Source of the DNA: Streptomyces sp. CB03234
Lineage (GTDB): Bacteria > Actinomycetota > Actinomycetes > Streptomycetales > Streptomycetaceae
Direction of reading: 5' to 3'
DNA length: 64,000 nt
NCBI RefSeq assembly: GCF_001905885.1
Contig: NZ_LIYH01000003.1
Coordinates: forward strand, 744,001-808,000
Both the position numbers and the translations under genes were made by a program. Numbering within the stretch: position 1 is the stretch's first letter; the number at the start of each line of letters is the position of its first letter. Below are positions 55,270 through 63,843 of the stretch, piece after piece. Under the pieces are notes generated by a model that saw nothing but the letters and a program-made list of their open reading frames with translations, was not told where the DNA came from and did not search any database.

Positions 55270-56034
55270 TCAGCGGACCTCGGTGATCTCCGGGCCCCGC
55301 TGCAGCTGACCCATGCCGCCCGAGAAGCGCGACGTCTCCTGGTCCTCCTGCTGCACTCCCTCGGGCACCATCTGCGCGTCGTTCGGCAGCTTCAGGACGA
55401 TCGGGTCGCGCGGCGCCATCGGCCCCTCGCCCCGTACGACGACGGTGTCCCGGAAGATCTGCTCCAGCAGGCCCGCGGCCTCCGGCTGCACCGCGCCCTG
55501 CCCGGAGATGACCCCGCGCAGGAACCAGCGGGGGCCGTCCACGCCGACGAAGCGCACCAGCTGCACGCCGCCCGTGCCGTCCGGCAGCTTGACCGGCACC
55601 TGGGCCCGCAGCTCCCAGCCCAGCGGGCCCTCGACCTCGTCGATGATGCCGCCCTGCTGGGTGATGCCGGAGGCGATCTCCTCGCGGACCTCGCCCCAGA
55701 TGCCCTCTTTCTTGGGGGCGGCGAACGCCTGCAGCTGGATGGCGCTGTCCCGCAGCACCACCGTCGCCGCGACGATCGCGTCGCCCGCGACCTCCACGCG
55801 CAGCTCCATGCCCTCGACCCCGGGCACGAACATGCCGCCCAGGTCGACCCGGCCCTCCTCGGGCCTGGAGACCTCGGAGATGTCCCAGGGACCGTCGGGC
55901 CGGGGTGCCGGCGGAAGGTTCACCCGGCGCGGCTCGCTGTCCGCCGCGTCGTCAGTGCCGACTTCGTCGACGACCTGCTCGGCCTCGCCCGCTGCGTCGG
56001 CAGCGGCACCGCTCTTCTTGCGACGTCCGAACAC
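55270..56034 (-). CDS. DUF3710 protein
   Basis: A 254-residue soluble protein beginning FGRRKKSG, with an acidic, Ala-rich stretch (about 10-50) and then the conserved DUF3710 core (GPWDISEVS, FVPGVEGMELRVE, GWELRAQVPVKLPDG, RFVGVDGPRWFLRGVI). The family is confined to actinobacteria, next to dut, with unknown function. The GTG at 56034 follows GAAGGA by seven bases; an upstream extension would overlap dut. One base separates it from the dut stop. Confidence 0.87.
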   Translation of the reverse strand: MFGRRKKSGAAADAAGEAEQVVDEVGTDDAADSEPRRVNLPPAPRPDGPWDISEVSRPEEGRVDLGGMFVPGVEGMELRVEVAGDAIVAATVVLRDSAIQLQAFAAPKKEGIWGEVREEIASGITQQGGIIDEVEGPLGWELRAQVPVKLPDGTGGVQLVRFVGVDGPRWFLRGVISGQGAVQPEAAGLLEQIFRDTVVVRGEGPMAPRDPIVLKLPNDAQMVPEGVQQEDQETSRFSGGMGQLQRGPEITEVR

Positions 56035-56035
56035 G

Positions 56036-56548
56036 TCACTGTCCTTCCCGGTCGGATACGACCGAAGCGTATCGATTCCCACCCGTCCAGCCCTCCGTGG
56101 CGGCATGACCGCCGGTGGACCCGAAGCCCCCCTCGGCCCGCGCCGAGCCGGGAAGCTCCGCCACCTCGTGGAAACGGACCTTCTCGACTTGCTGAACGAC
56201 CAGTTGGGCGATCCGGTCGAACCGTTCGAACCGCACGCTCTCGCGCGGGTCCAGGTTGACCACGATCACCTTGATCTCCCCACGGTACCCGGCATCCACC
56301 GTCCCTGGGGCATTCACCAGAGCTACTCCGCACCGGGCCGCCAGCCCCGAGCGCGGGTGCACGAAGGCCGCGTACCCGTCGGGCAGCGCGATGGACACCC
56401 CGGTGGGCAGGATCGCGCGCTCGCCGGGGGCCAGTTCGGCGGCCTCGGTGGTGACGAGATCGGCGCCCGCGTCGCCCGGGTGCCCGTACGACGGGATCGG
56501 CACCTCCGGGTCCACGCGGCGGATCAGGACGTCGACAGGGTTACGCAT
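56036..56548 (-). CDS. dut: Deoxyuridine 5'-triphosphate nucleotidohydrolase
   Basis: A 170-residue trimeric dUTPase that hydrolyses dUTP to dUMP and pyrophosphate. All five motifs are visible: GDAGADLVT, PRSGLAARCGV, GTVDAGYRGEIKV, RIAQLVVQQV and the C-terminal GFGSTGGH arm. The ATG at 56548 overlaps the thioesterase stop by one base. The C-terminus extends about 20 residues past motif 5, longer than the shortest family members. Confidence 0.95.
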   Translation of the reverse strand: MRNPVDVLIRRVDPEVPIPSYGHPGDAGADLVTTEAAELAPGERAILPTGVSIALPDGYAAFVHPRSGLAARCGVALVNAPGTVDAGYRGEIKVIVVNLDPRESVRFERFDRIAQLVVQQVEKVRFHEVAELPGSARAEGGFGSTGGHAATEGWTGGNRYASVVSDREGQ

Positions 56549-57123
56549 CAGGGGTTCACCTCGAAGGCGCGGGCGCGCCGGACCTGGTCGGGGTCGGCCA
56601 TCGCCGCCTGGATCTCCTCCGGGCGGCCGTTGTCGATGAAGTGATCGACCTTGACCTCGATGAAGAGGGCGTCGGCGCGGACCGCCACGGGCCCCTCGGG
56701 GCCGCCGATCCTGCCCGTGGCCGTGCAGTAGATCTTCCGGCCGTGTACGGCGGTGACCTCGGCCTGCAGGTGCAGCACCGTGCCGACGGGCACCGGGCGC
56801 ACGAAGTCGGTCTCCAGCCGGCCGGTCACCGCGATGACCCGCAGCAGCCAGTTCAGCGAGCCCAGCGTCTCGTCGAGCGCGGTGGCGAGGATGCCGCCGT
56901 GGGCCAGGCCCGGAGCACCCTGGTGGTCGGTCGTCACCGTGAACTCGGCCGTGATGGTCACGCCCTCGCCGGCCCTGGCCTCCAGGTGCAGCCCGTGGGG
57001 CTGGCCGCCGCCGCAGCCGAAGCAGTGCTCGTAATGGGCGCCCAGGAGCTCGCCGGGGGCGGGCGCGTCAGGGTGCCGTACCGGCGGTATGGCCTCGGCC
57101 GGGGGCGTCAGTGCAGTGCTCAC
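56548..57123 (-). CDS. PaaI-family hotdog thioesterase
   Basis: A 191-residue hotdog-fold protein of the 4HBT/PaaI type: HCFGCGGGQPHGLHL, the active-site-type stretch GLAHGGILATALDETLG, and GRLETDFVRPVPVG. Such enzymes hydrolyse acyl- or aryl-CoA thioesters. The GTG at 57123 begins STALTPPAEA; longer frames cross the divergent DUF3093 gene. Its stop overlaps the dut start by one base, so the operon runs thioesterase, dut, DUF3710. The substrate is unknown. Confidence 0.87.
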   Translation of the reverse strand: MSTALTPPAEAIPPVRHPDAPAPGELLGAHYEHCFGCGGGQPHGLHLEARAGEGVTITAEFTVTTDHQGAPGLAHGGILATALDETLGSLNWLLRVIAVTGRLETDFVRPVPVGTVLHLQAEVTAVHGRKIYCTATGRIGGPEGPVAVRADALFIEVKVDHFIDNGRPEEIQAAMADPDQVRRARAFEVNP

Positions 57124-57181
57124 AGCGGGAGACCTTACCCGCGAGTCCGGCCACCGGTCGCGCCGTGCCAAGCTTGGGTGT

Positions 57182-57667
57182 ATGCAGCCTTCCGCAGCGG
57201 CCTCCGTCCCGGCCTCCGCCCCGCAGTACGACGAACGTCTCACCGCTCCCCGCTCCTGGTGGCTGCTGGCCGCCCTGGTGGGCGTCTCGGGCGGACTGAT
57301 CATGCTGCCGCTGGGCACCCTGCCCATGCTGGGCGGCGTGATCGTCGCGGGCGCGCTGGCGGCGATGGGAGTCAGTTCGTACGGCTCCGCCCGCGTCCGG
57401 GTGGTGGCGGGCTCGCTGGTCGCCGGGGACGCCCGCATCCCGGTGTCGGCGCTGGGCGAGCCGGAGGTGCTGGACGCCGAGGAGGCGCGCGCCTGGCGTA
57501 CGTACAAGGCGGACACGCGCGCGTTCATGCTGATGCGCGGCTACATCCCGGCGGCGGTGCGCGTCGAGGTCACGGACCCGGCCGATCCGACGCCATACGT
57601 GTACCTGTCAAGCCGTGACCCGGAGGCGCTGGCCGCGGCGCTGACGAGCGTACGGGCACAGGCCTAG
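57182..57667 (+). CDS. DUF3093 membrane protein
   Basis: A 161-residue protein with two adjacent membrane helices (about 25-65) and a soluble C-terminal domain (IPVSALGEPEVLDAEEARAW, YIPAAVRVEVTDP, YVYLSSRDPEALAAAL). This is the DUF3093 family, found in actinobacteria next to dut; the role is unknown. The ATG at 57182 starts QPSAAASV. It is divergent from the thioesterase gene with a 58-base spacer. Confidence 0.85.
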   Translation: MQPSAAASVPASAPQYDERLTAPRSWWLLAALVGVSGGLIMLPLGTLPMLGGVIVAGALAAMGVSSYGSARVRVVAGSLVAGDARIPVSALGEPEVLDAEEARAWRTYKADTRAFMLMRGYIPAAVRVEVTDPADPTPYVYLSSRDPEALAAALTSVRAQA

Positions 57668-57700
57668 GGCAGGCCTGGAGCAGGGCCTCCTGGGAGGGGC

Positions 57701-58639
57701 CTAGAAGCCGATCTCCTTGGGGTGCTCCGGCTGGTCCAGCGGGGGCAGTTGGGGAAGGGCGTCCCAGGGCACCTGGCGGCTGCGGAGGTCCTTGCGGATG
57801 CGCTCGGCGAGGTTCTTGGTGTCGCGCCTGTTCATGACGGCGCCGACGGCCGCTCCGACCATGAACGGCATCAGGTTCGGCAGGTTGCGCACCATGCGCT
57901 TCATGATCCGCTGGCGTAGCTCGCGCTTCATGCGGCCACCGAGAGCCGCGTTGATGGTGGCGGGCCTGGTGACGTCGATGCCCCGCTCCTCCGTCCAGGA
58001 GGTCAGGTACGCCGCCGCCCGTTCTTTGAGCGTGCCCGGAGGCCGCTGTCCGTAGACCTCGTGGAGTTCGGCGATCAGCTTCAGCTCGATCGCCGCGACG
58101 CCCGTGATCTCGGCGGCCAGTTCGGCCGGCATCGCGGGCGGTACGGGCAGCATGGCGGCCGCGCCGACGCCGGCGCCCACGGTGGAGGTGGCATTGGCCG
58201 CGCCCGCGATCAGCTTGTCCGCGAGCTGCTCGGGCCCGAGGCCCGGGAACTGCCTGCGCAAGGTGGCCAGGTCCCGGACGGGAACGCGCGGGGCGTTCTC
58301 CATGAGCCGGTCGGCGAGGTGGGCGAGGCCCGCCCTGGCGCCCTCGCGGCTCCTGGTGACGCCACGCCTGACGGCGTCCAGGCGCCGCGCCTTGACCGGC
58401 GTGCCGGACGTCGTGGTCCGGTCGGCCGGCGTCCCCGCCCTTCCGGCCGCCTCGAGCGAGGCCGAAGGGCCTCGCTCGTCGTCACGCGCGCCGGGGGAGG
58501 GCAGGAGGGCGGAGTGCTCGGCGGGCGCGTCGTGAGCGCCTGGTGCCGGGTCTGTGCCGCCCTGGTACGCCTCCGGCTTCCCATGGAGCTTCCCATGGAG
58601 CCGGAAGCGTCGCTTCCGAGACGGGGTGTCGCCTGCCAC
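57701..58639 (-). CDS. Conserved hypothetical protein (312 residues)
   Basis: I do not recognise a named domain. The first 95 residues are low complexity and basic. The rest is helical, with NATSTVGAGVGAAAMLPVPP, then AAEITGVAAIELKLIAELHEVYG, and a hydrophobic LPNLMPFMVGAAVGAVMNRR that may contact a membrane. The alternation of Gly/Ala-rich and charged helices recalls EcsC-like proteins, but that is weak. The start is a GTG at 58639. It ends 33 bases from the convergent DUF3093 gene and follows DUF4193 by 12 bases, so it is probably co-transcribed with it. Confidence 0.75.
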   Translation of the reverse strand: MAGDTPSRKRRFRLHGKLHGKPEAYQGGTDPAPGAHDAPAEHSALLPSPGARDDERGPSASLEAAGRAGTPADRTTTSGTPVKARRLDAVRRGVTRSREGARAGLAHLADRLMENAPRVPVRDLATLRRQFPGLGPEQLADKLIAGAANATSTVGAGVGAAAMLPVPPAMPAELAAEITGVAAIELKLIAELHEVYGQRPPGTLKERAAAYLTSWTEERGIDVTRPATINAALGGRMKRELRQRIMKRMVRNLPNLMPFMVGAAVGAVMNRRDTKNLAERIRKDLRSRQVPWDALPQLPPLDQPEHPKEIGF

Positions 58640-58651
58640 GGCCGACGGACC

Positions 58652-58948
58652 TCAGTCGCAGTCTCGGCAGATCGGCTGGCCGTTCTTCTCGCGGGCCAGC
58701 TGGCTTCGGTGGTGGACCAGGAAGCAGCTCATGCAGGTGAACTCGTCCGCCTGCTTGGGCAGCACCCGGACGGCCAGCTCCTCGTTCGAGAGGTCCGCGC
58801 CGGGCAGTTCCAGGCCCTCGGCCGCTTCGAACTCGTCGACGTCGACGGTCGAGGTCGACTTGTCGTTGCGTCGGGCCTTCAGCTCTTCAAGGCTGTCCGA
58901 GTCGACGTCGTCGTCGGTCTTGCGTGGGGTGTCGTAATCCGTTGCCAT
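58652..58948 (-). CDS. DUF4193 zinc-ribbon protein
   Basis: A 98-residue acidic protein beginning MATDYDTPRKTDDDV. The C-terminus has two CxxC pairs (CMSC near 71 and CRDC near the end), a likely zinc-binding fold. The family is conserved in actinobacteria; the role is unknown. GGGGAGAG lies five bases before the ATG at 58948. A 16-bp palindrome lies about 170 bases upstream. Confidence 0.9.
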   Translation of the reverse strand: MATDYDTPRKTDDDVDSDSLEELKARRNDKSTSTVDVDEFEAAEGLELPGADLSNEELAVRVLPKQADEFTCMSCFLVHHRSQLAREKNGQPICRDCD

Positions 58949-59115
58949 GTCGCTCTCCCCCTCTGGGTGGTTGCGGTGTCTCCAGCGCACGTAACGCGTG
59001 AGAGGCCGGACTTGTGCCCGACCTGAGGCGGAGATTTTGCCTCACATCAAGGTCTGTTACTCAATCGACACCCAACCGGACCCCTCGAGAGTGATCGGGT
59101 TTGGATGGCGAACGG

Positions 59116-59131
59116 GACCGTACACGGTCCA
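59116..59131. promoter_or_regulatory. Palindrome GGACCGT-AC-ACGGTCC
   Basis: Exact 7-bp arms around two bases, between the DUF4193 start and the cutS terminator. No gene lies in the 394-base spacer 58949-59342. A repressor site for the DUF4193 operon is the simplest reading. Confidence 0.45.
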
Positions 59132-59167
59132 GAGGCCGCGCCCAGCAGGCGCCACCCCGTGTACTTC

Positions 59168-59231
59168 CCGTGATCCCACCCCCCGGAAACCCGGACTTTT
59201 CCTGGTTTTCCGGGGGAATTCTTGATCACGG
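59168..59231 (-). terminator. Two-part stem after cutS
   Basis: Inner arms CCCCCGGAAA (59180) and TTTCCGGGGG (59207) and outer arms CCGTGATC (59168) and GATCACGG (59224) are each exact inverted repeats. The structure lies just past the cutS stop and probably terminates cutRS. Confidence 0.7.
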
Positions 59232-59342
59232 AGAGTAGATGGCCGGAAAGGGCCTCTTGTGATCGATCACACACGGAACTCCCGGGAACAGGTCACGAAA
59301 ATTCCGCGCAAAGCGAACGCGATTGACGGCTCGACCGGCGTG

Positions 59343-60566
59343 TCACAAAGGAAGCGTGACGCGCATGACGAGGCCGCCGCCCTCACGGGGCTCCGCGATG
59401 ATACGGCCCCCGTGGGCCCGCGCGACCGACCGGGCGATCGACAGACCCAGACCGACGCCCTTGTCGCTGCCGGTGCGCTCCTGCCGCAGCCGCCGGAACG
59501 GCTCGAAGAGGTTGTCGATCTCGTACGCCGGAACCACCGGCCCCGTGTTCGACACCACCAGCACCGCCTGACCCGCCTGCGTCTCGGTGGTGACCTCCAC
59601 CCAGCCCCCGTCCACGTTGTAGCGAACGGCGTTCTGCACCAGGTTCAGGGCGATCCGCTCCAGCAGGACGCCATTGCCCTGGACGACGGCGGGGGCCCGC
59701 TCGCCACGGATCTCCACGCCCTTCACCTCGGCCTCGGCCCGGGTCTGGTCGATGGCCCGTGAGGCGACCTCGGCGAGATCCACCGGCTTGCGCTCCACGA
59801 TCTCGTTGTCGCTCCGGGCCAGCAGCAGCAGGCCCTCCACCAGCTGCTCGCTGCGCTCGTTGGTGGCCAGCAGCGTCTTGCCCAGCTGCTGGAGCTCGAC
59901 GGGCGCCCCGGGGTCGGACAGGTGCACCTCCAGCAGCGTGCGGTTGATCGCCAGCGGCGTACGCAGCTCGTGCGAGGCGTTGGCGACGAACCGCTGCTGC
60001 GCGGTGAAGGCCCGCTCCAGCCGGTCCAGCATGTCGTCGAAGGTGTCCGCGAGCTCCTTGAGCTCGTCGTCCGGGCCGTCCAGCTCGATCCGGCGGGAGA
60101 GGTCCGTGCCGGCCACATTGCGCGCGGTACGGGTGATCCGGCCCAGCGGGGACAGGACCCGGCCCGCCATCGCGTAACCGAAGGCGAAGGCGATGACGCT
60201 CAGGCCCAGCAGCGCGAACAGCGACCGGCGCAGCAGGTCGTCCAGGGCGTGCTGGCGCTGTTCGTTGACGCAGGCGTTCATCGCCCGGTTGAACTCGTCG
60301 GGGGCCGCCCGCTCCGGGAAGTTGCACACGTTGCTCGTGACCTGGCCGTCCACGATCTTGAACGGCAGCTCGCTGCCGATGTGGAGGGCCTGGGCGGCCA
60401 GCAGGTAGATGATCGACAGCAGCAGGATGCCGGCGATCAGGAACATCCCGCCGTACAGCAGCGTGAGCCGTATGCGGATCGTCGGGCGCAGCCAGGGGCG
60501 TACGGGCTCCCTGGGGTCCCAGGTCGGCTTCGGGGGCGCCTGTGGCGGCGCGGGCGTGGCGGCCAC
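59343..60566 (-). CDS. cutS: CutS sensor histidine kinase
   Basis: A 407-residue membrane kinase: helix 1 (about 35-58), an extracytoplasmic loop with exactly two cysteines (Cys81 in SNVCNF, Cys99 in NACVNE), helix 2 (about 115-134), HAMP, HisKA (ASHELRTPL, His199) and HATPase (NAVRYN, GVGLGLSIAR). Size, order with cutR and the neighbours (IMPase, ferrochelatase, DUF4193) match CutRS of Streptomyces lividans. CutRS has been linked to secretion and envelope-stress control; the paired cysteines fit a redox or disulfide sensor. The GTG at 60566 lies four bases after the cutR stop. Confidence 0.93.
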   Translation of the reverse strand: MAATPAPPQAPPKPTWDPREPVRPWLRPTIRIRLTLLYGGMFLIAGILLLSIIYLLAAQALHIGSELPFKIVDGQVTSNVCNFPERAAPDEFNRAMNACVNEQRQHALDDLLRRSLFALLGLSVIAFAFGYAMAGRVLSPLGRITRTARNVAGTDLSRRIELDGPDDELKELADTFDDMLDRLERAFTAQQRFVANASHELRTPLAINRTLLEVHLSDPGAPVELQQLGKTLLATNERSEQLVEGLLLLARSDNEIVERKPVDLAEVASRAIDQTRAEAEVKGVEIRGERAPAVVQGNGVLLERIALNLVQNAVRYNVDGGWVEVTTETQAGQAVLVVSNTGPVVPAYEIDNLFEPFRRLRQERTGSDKGVGLGLSIARSVARAHGGRIIAEPREGGGLVMRVTLPL

Positions 60567-60570
60567 GGGG

Positions 60571-61224
60571 TCAGATCCGGTAGCCGGAGCCCGGCACGGT
60601 GACGATCACCGGCGGTTCGCCGAGCTTGCGGCGCAGGGTCATCACGGTGACGCGTACGACATTGGTGAACGGGTCGGTGTTCTCGTCCCAGGCCTTCTCC
60701 AGCAGCTGCTCGGCCGAGACGACCGCGCCCTCGCTGCGCATCAGGACCTCCAGGACCGCGAACTCCTTGGGCGCCAGCTGGATCTCCTTGCCGTCCCGGA
60801 AGACCTCGCGCCGGTTGGGGTCCAGCTTGATCCCGGCCCGCTCCAGGACAGGCGGCAGCGGGACCGTCGTACGCCGGCCGAGCGCCCGCACGCGGGCGGT
60901 GAGCTCGCTGAAGGCGAACGGCTTGGGCAGGTAGTCGTCGGCGCCGATCTCCAGGCCCTCGACGCGGTCGCTGACGTCGCCGGAGGCGGTGAGCATCAGG
61001 ACGCGGGTCGGCATGCCCAGGTCGACGATCTTGCGGCAGACGTCGTCCCCGTGGACGAGCGGCAGGTCGCGGTCGAGGACGACCACGTCGTAGTCGTTGA
61101 CCCCGATGCGCTCCAGGGCGGCCGCCCCGTCGTACACGACGTCGACGGCCATGGCCTCCCGGCGCAGTCCGGTGGCCACCGCATCGGCGAGCAGTTGCTC
61201 GTCCTCGACGACGAGTACGCGCAC
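60571..61224 (-). CDS. cutR: CutR response regulator
   Basis: A 217-residue OmpR-type regulator: receiver with Asp51 (VVVLDRDLPL) and Lys in LPKPFAF, and a winged helix with LAPKEFAVLEVLMRSEGAVV and NVVRVTVMTLRRKLGE. Its length equals that of CutR from S. lividans as I recall it. It is the first gene of the cutRS operon. The GTG at 61224 has a promoter region shared with a small divergent gene; that region holds an exact 13-bp tandem repeat (61348-61373) that may bind CutR. Confidence 0.93.
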   Translation of the reverse strand: MRVLVVEDEQLLADAVATGLRREAMAVDVVYDGAAALERIGVNDYDVVVLDRDLPLVHGDDVCRKIVDLGMPTRVLMLTASGDVSDRVEGLEIGADDYLPKPFAFSELTARVRALGRRTTVPLPPVLERAGIKLDPNRREVFRDGKEIQLAPKEFAVLEVLMRSEGAVVSAEQLLEKAWDENTDPFTNVVRVTVMTLRRKLGEPPVIVTVPGSGYRI

Positions 61225-61347
61225 GGCGTTGTTCCTTCCTCCGAGCCCGGTTCCGGGCAGGTCTTTCGCACTGACTGTGCGTATCCATCCTGCCCCTTAC
61301 GCGCGTAAACCGGCGGTAAGGCGACCTGGGGCCACCGGCGGCTCCCC

Positions 61348-61373
61348 ATGGGACTCCCGTATGGGACTCCCGT
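61348..61373. repeat. Exact 13-bp tandem repeat ATGGGACTCCCGT upstream of cutR
   Basis: Two identical copies (61348-61360 and 61361-61373), each containing the dyad GGGA-C-TCCC. They lie 124-149 bases upstream of the cutR start, in the divergent spacer. Direct repeats are the usual site form for OmpR-family regulators. Confidence 0.6.
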
Positions 61374-61575
61374 GAGGCGATACGGGAATCAACCGAATTC
61401 ACGGAGGAGTTGAGGTTTCCGTGAGGAAGCCTCTGGGGAGGACGACTGCACACCCGAGATCACGCCCCGTATGTGGCGCGCCACAAACCGCTCTGCCTTC
61501 AGATGTGCAGTGCGTGATCGACCGACAACCCTCGGCACACCCCCGTGCCACCGACCCATGACGAGGGGGCGCACG

Positions 61576-61746
61576 ATGGACGCTTTCACCGCAGGACTGC
61601 TGCAGCGCATAAGGGCCACGGAGACGGACCTCACACGGGCTCGCGAGACGGGAGACGACTTCCTGGCCGACGTCGAGCAGGCGGAGCTCGACGACCTGCA
61701 CCGCCTCGCGGCGGAACACGGCGTGGAGATCACCGCGAACGCCTGA
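61576..61746 (+). CDS. Small conserved protein (56 residues)
   Basis: A short, helical, charged protein beginning MDAFTAGLLQRIRATETDLT, with ARETGDDFLADVEQAELDDL next, and ending ITANA. GAGGGGG lies about seven bases before the ATG at 61576. A small gene in this place next to cutR is conserved in Streptomyces as I recall it; function is unknown. It is divergent from cutR and followed by a strong hairpin. Confidence 0.7.
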   Translation: MDAFTAGLLQRIRATETDLTRARETGDDFLADVEQAELDDLHRLAAEHGVEITANA

Positions 61747-61760
61747 CCTGAACGGCGCGC

Positions 61761-61803
61761 GGGCCCCGGTCCTCCGCAGTTTTCCTGCGGAAGGCCGGGG
61801 CCC
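61761..61803. terminator. Hairpin between the small gene and IMPase gene
   Basis: Arms 61761-61779 and 61785-61803 pair over 19 bases with two mismatched positions around a five-base loop containing four T residues. It serves two convergent genes. Confidence 0.75.
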
Positions 61804-61860
61804 TTCGTATGCCGGACCGCTCCAGTCGACGGGCTCCGGTCGGCCCGGGGGCCCTGCCGG

Positions 61861-62670
61861 TCAGTCGTGCCAGGCGCCGAAGTCCTCCAGAAGGGCCTGG
61901 AGCGGTTCAAAGACCCCTGCGGGCGCCGCCACGGTCAGATCGCGCGACGGCGGGGTGCCGGGACGGCCGCCCGTCAGGGCGCCGGCCTCACGGGCGATCA
62001 GGGCGCCGGCCGCCATGTCCCAGGGGCTGAGCCCGCGCTCGTAGTACCCGTCCAGGCGGCCCGCGGCGACGTCGCAGAGGTCGACCGCCGCGGAGCCGCT
62101 GCGGCGGATGTCGCGCAGCCTGGGGATCAGACGCTGCGCCACGTCCGCCTGGTGGGCGCGGACCTCGGCCACGTAGTTGAAGCCGGTGGAGACCAGAGCC
62201 TGGTCCAGCGGCGGGGCCGGCCGGCACCGTATGGGCCGGTCGTTCAGGAACGCGCCGCCGCCCAGCACCGCGCGGAACGTCTCACCGCGCATCGGGGCCT
62301 CGACGACCCCGACGACGGCCTCGCCGTCCCGCTCGGCGGCGATCGACACGGCCCACGTCGGCAGGCCGTACAGGTAGTTGACCGTGCCGTCCAGCGGGTC
62401 GATGACCCAGCGGACACCGCTGACACCCTCCGTGGCGGCCCCCTCCTCGCCGAGGAGACCGTCGTCGGGGCGGTGCTCGGCGAGGAAGGCGGTGATCAGC
62501 TTCTCGGCGGCGATGTCCATCTCGGTGACGACGTCGATGGGGCTCGACTTGGTGGACTGGACGCCGAGGTCGGCCGGGCGGCCGTCGCGCAGCAGCGCAC
62601 CGGCCCGGCGCCCGGCCTCCAGGGCCAGTTCCAGCAGCTCGGTCAGGAACGGGTCACGTGGGTCGGTCAC
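61861..62670 (-). CDS. Inositol monophosphatase family protein
   Basis: A 269-residue Mg-dependent phosphatase with the metal-site motifs GEEGA, WVIDPLDGTVNYLYG and, near the C-terminus, SPWDMAAGALIAREAGA. The family dephosphorylates inositol-1-phosphate, histidinol phosphate or related sugars; in actinobacteria any of these is possible. It follows hemH by nine bases in the same leftward operon and converges on the small gene near 61746. Confidence 0.92.
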   Translation of the reverse strand: MTDPRDPFLTELLELALEAGRRAGALLRDGRPADLGVQSTKSSPIDVVTEMDIAAEKLITAFLAEHRPDDGLLGEEGAATEGVSGVRWVIDPLDGTVNYLYGLPTWAVSIAAERDGEAVVGVVEAPMRGETFRAVLGGGAFLNDRPIRCRPAPPLDQALVSTGFNYVAEVRAHQADVAQRLIPRLRDIRRSGSAAVDLCDVAAGRLDGYYERGLSPWDMAAGALIAREAGALTGGRPGTPPSRDLTVAAPAGVFEPLQALLEDFGAWHD

Positions 62671-62679
62671 GGCGTCTCC

Positions 62680-63843
62680 TTACGCGTACGGGCTGTCGGC
62701 GCCGGCCGCCGCGGGCCGCTCGGTGCGGGCCGGGCAGCAGCCGATCGGGCACAGGTCGTGCGACGCGCCCAGGGCGCCGAGCGCGCAGCGCTCCACCACT
62801 GTCCCCCGCTCGGCCGCCGCGCGCTCGAGGACCAGGTCCCGGACGGCGGCCGCGAAGCGCGGGTCGTCGCCCACGGTGGCCGACCTGCGCACCGGGAGGC
62901 CCAGCTCGGCGGCCTTGGCGGTGGCCTCGGTGTCCAGGTCGTACAGGACCTCCATGTGGTCCGAGACGAACCCGATGGGGACCATGACGACCGCCGGGGC
63001 CCCGGCGCCGTGCAGGGCCTCCAGGTGGTCGCAGATGTCCGGCTCCAGCCACGGGATGTGCGGGGCGCCGCTGCGGGACTGGTAGACCAGCTCCCAGGGG
63101 TGCTCGACGCCCGTCTCGTCCCGTACGGCATCCGCGATGAGCCGGGCGACGTCCAGGTGCTGCCTGACGTACGCGCCGCCCTCGCCGTGCTCCTCGACCG
63201 GACCGGAGGTGTCGGCGGCGGAGGTCGGGATGGAGTGGGTGGTGAAGGCGAGGTGGGCGCCCGCGCGGACGGACTCGTCGAGCTCGGCCAGCGACTTCAG
63301 GACGCCGTCGACCATGGGCCGGACGAACCCGGGGTGGTTGAAGTAGTGCCGCAGCTTGTCGACCCGGGGCCGCGGCAGCCCCTCCGCTTCCAGCGTGGCG
63401 AGGGCGTCCGCCAGGTTCTCCCGGTACTGGCGGCAGCCGGAGTACGAGGCGTACGCGCTGGTGGCGAGGACGGCGATGTGGCGGCGGCCGTCGGCGACCA
63501 TCTCACGCAGCGTGTCCGTGAGGTACGGCGCCCAGTTCCGGTTTCCCCAGTACACGGGCAGGTCCAGGCCCGCGTCCGCGAAGTCCTTGCGCAGGGCGGC
63601 GAGCAGCGCGCGGTTCTGGTCGTTGATCGGGCTGACGCCGCCGAAGAGGAAGTAGTGCTGCCCGACTTCCTTGAGGCGTTCCTTGGGGATGCCCCGGCCG
63701 CGGGTCACGTTCTCCAGGAACGGGACCACGTCGTCGGGGCCCTCCGGGCCGCCGAAGGAGAGCAGCAGCAGGGCGTCGTACGGGGCGGGATCGCGCTGAT
63801 CGGACGCGGGGTCGGACACGGGATCGGCCATGGCATCGGACAT
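62680..63843 (-). CDS. hemH: Coproporphyrin/protoporphyrin ferrochelatase
   Basis: A 387-residue ferrochelatase that inserts iron into the porphyrin. It shows [14 protein letters not shown] near the start, FGGVSPIN, the metal-site histidine in [10 protein letters not shown], and [20 protein letters not shown]. The C-terminal cysteines (CALGALG and LCPIGCC) fit the [2Fe-2S] cluster of actinobacterial enzymes, which work in the coproporphyrin-dependent heme pathway. The ATG at 63843 and several later in-frame ATGs could start it. The 157 bases to the right edge hold nothing that I can call. Confidence 0.93.
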   Translation of the reverse strand: MSDAMADPVSDPASDQRDPAPYDALLLLSFGGPEGPDDVVPFLENVTRGRGIPKERLKEVGQHYFLFGGVSPINDQNRALLAALRKDFADAGLDLPVYWGNRNWAPYLTDTLREMVADGRRHIAVLATSAYASYSGCRQYRENLADALATLEAEGLPRPRVDKLRHYFNHPGFVRPMVDGVLKSLAELDESVRAGAHLAFTTHSIPTSAADTSGPVEEHGEGGAYVRQHLDVARLIADAVRDETGVEHPWELVYQSRSGAPHIPWLEPDICDHLEALHGAGAPAVVMVPIGFVSDHMEVLYDLDTEATAKAAELGLPVRRSATVGDDPRFAAAVRDLVLERAAAERGTVVERCALGALGASHDLCPIGCCPARTERPAAAGADSPYA

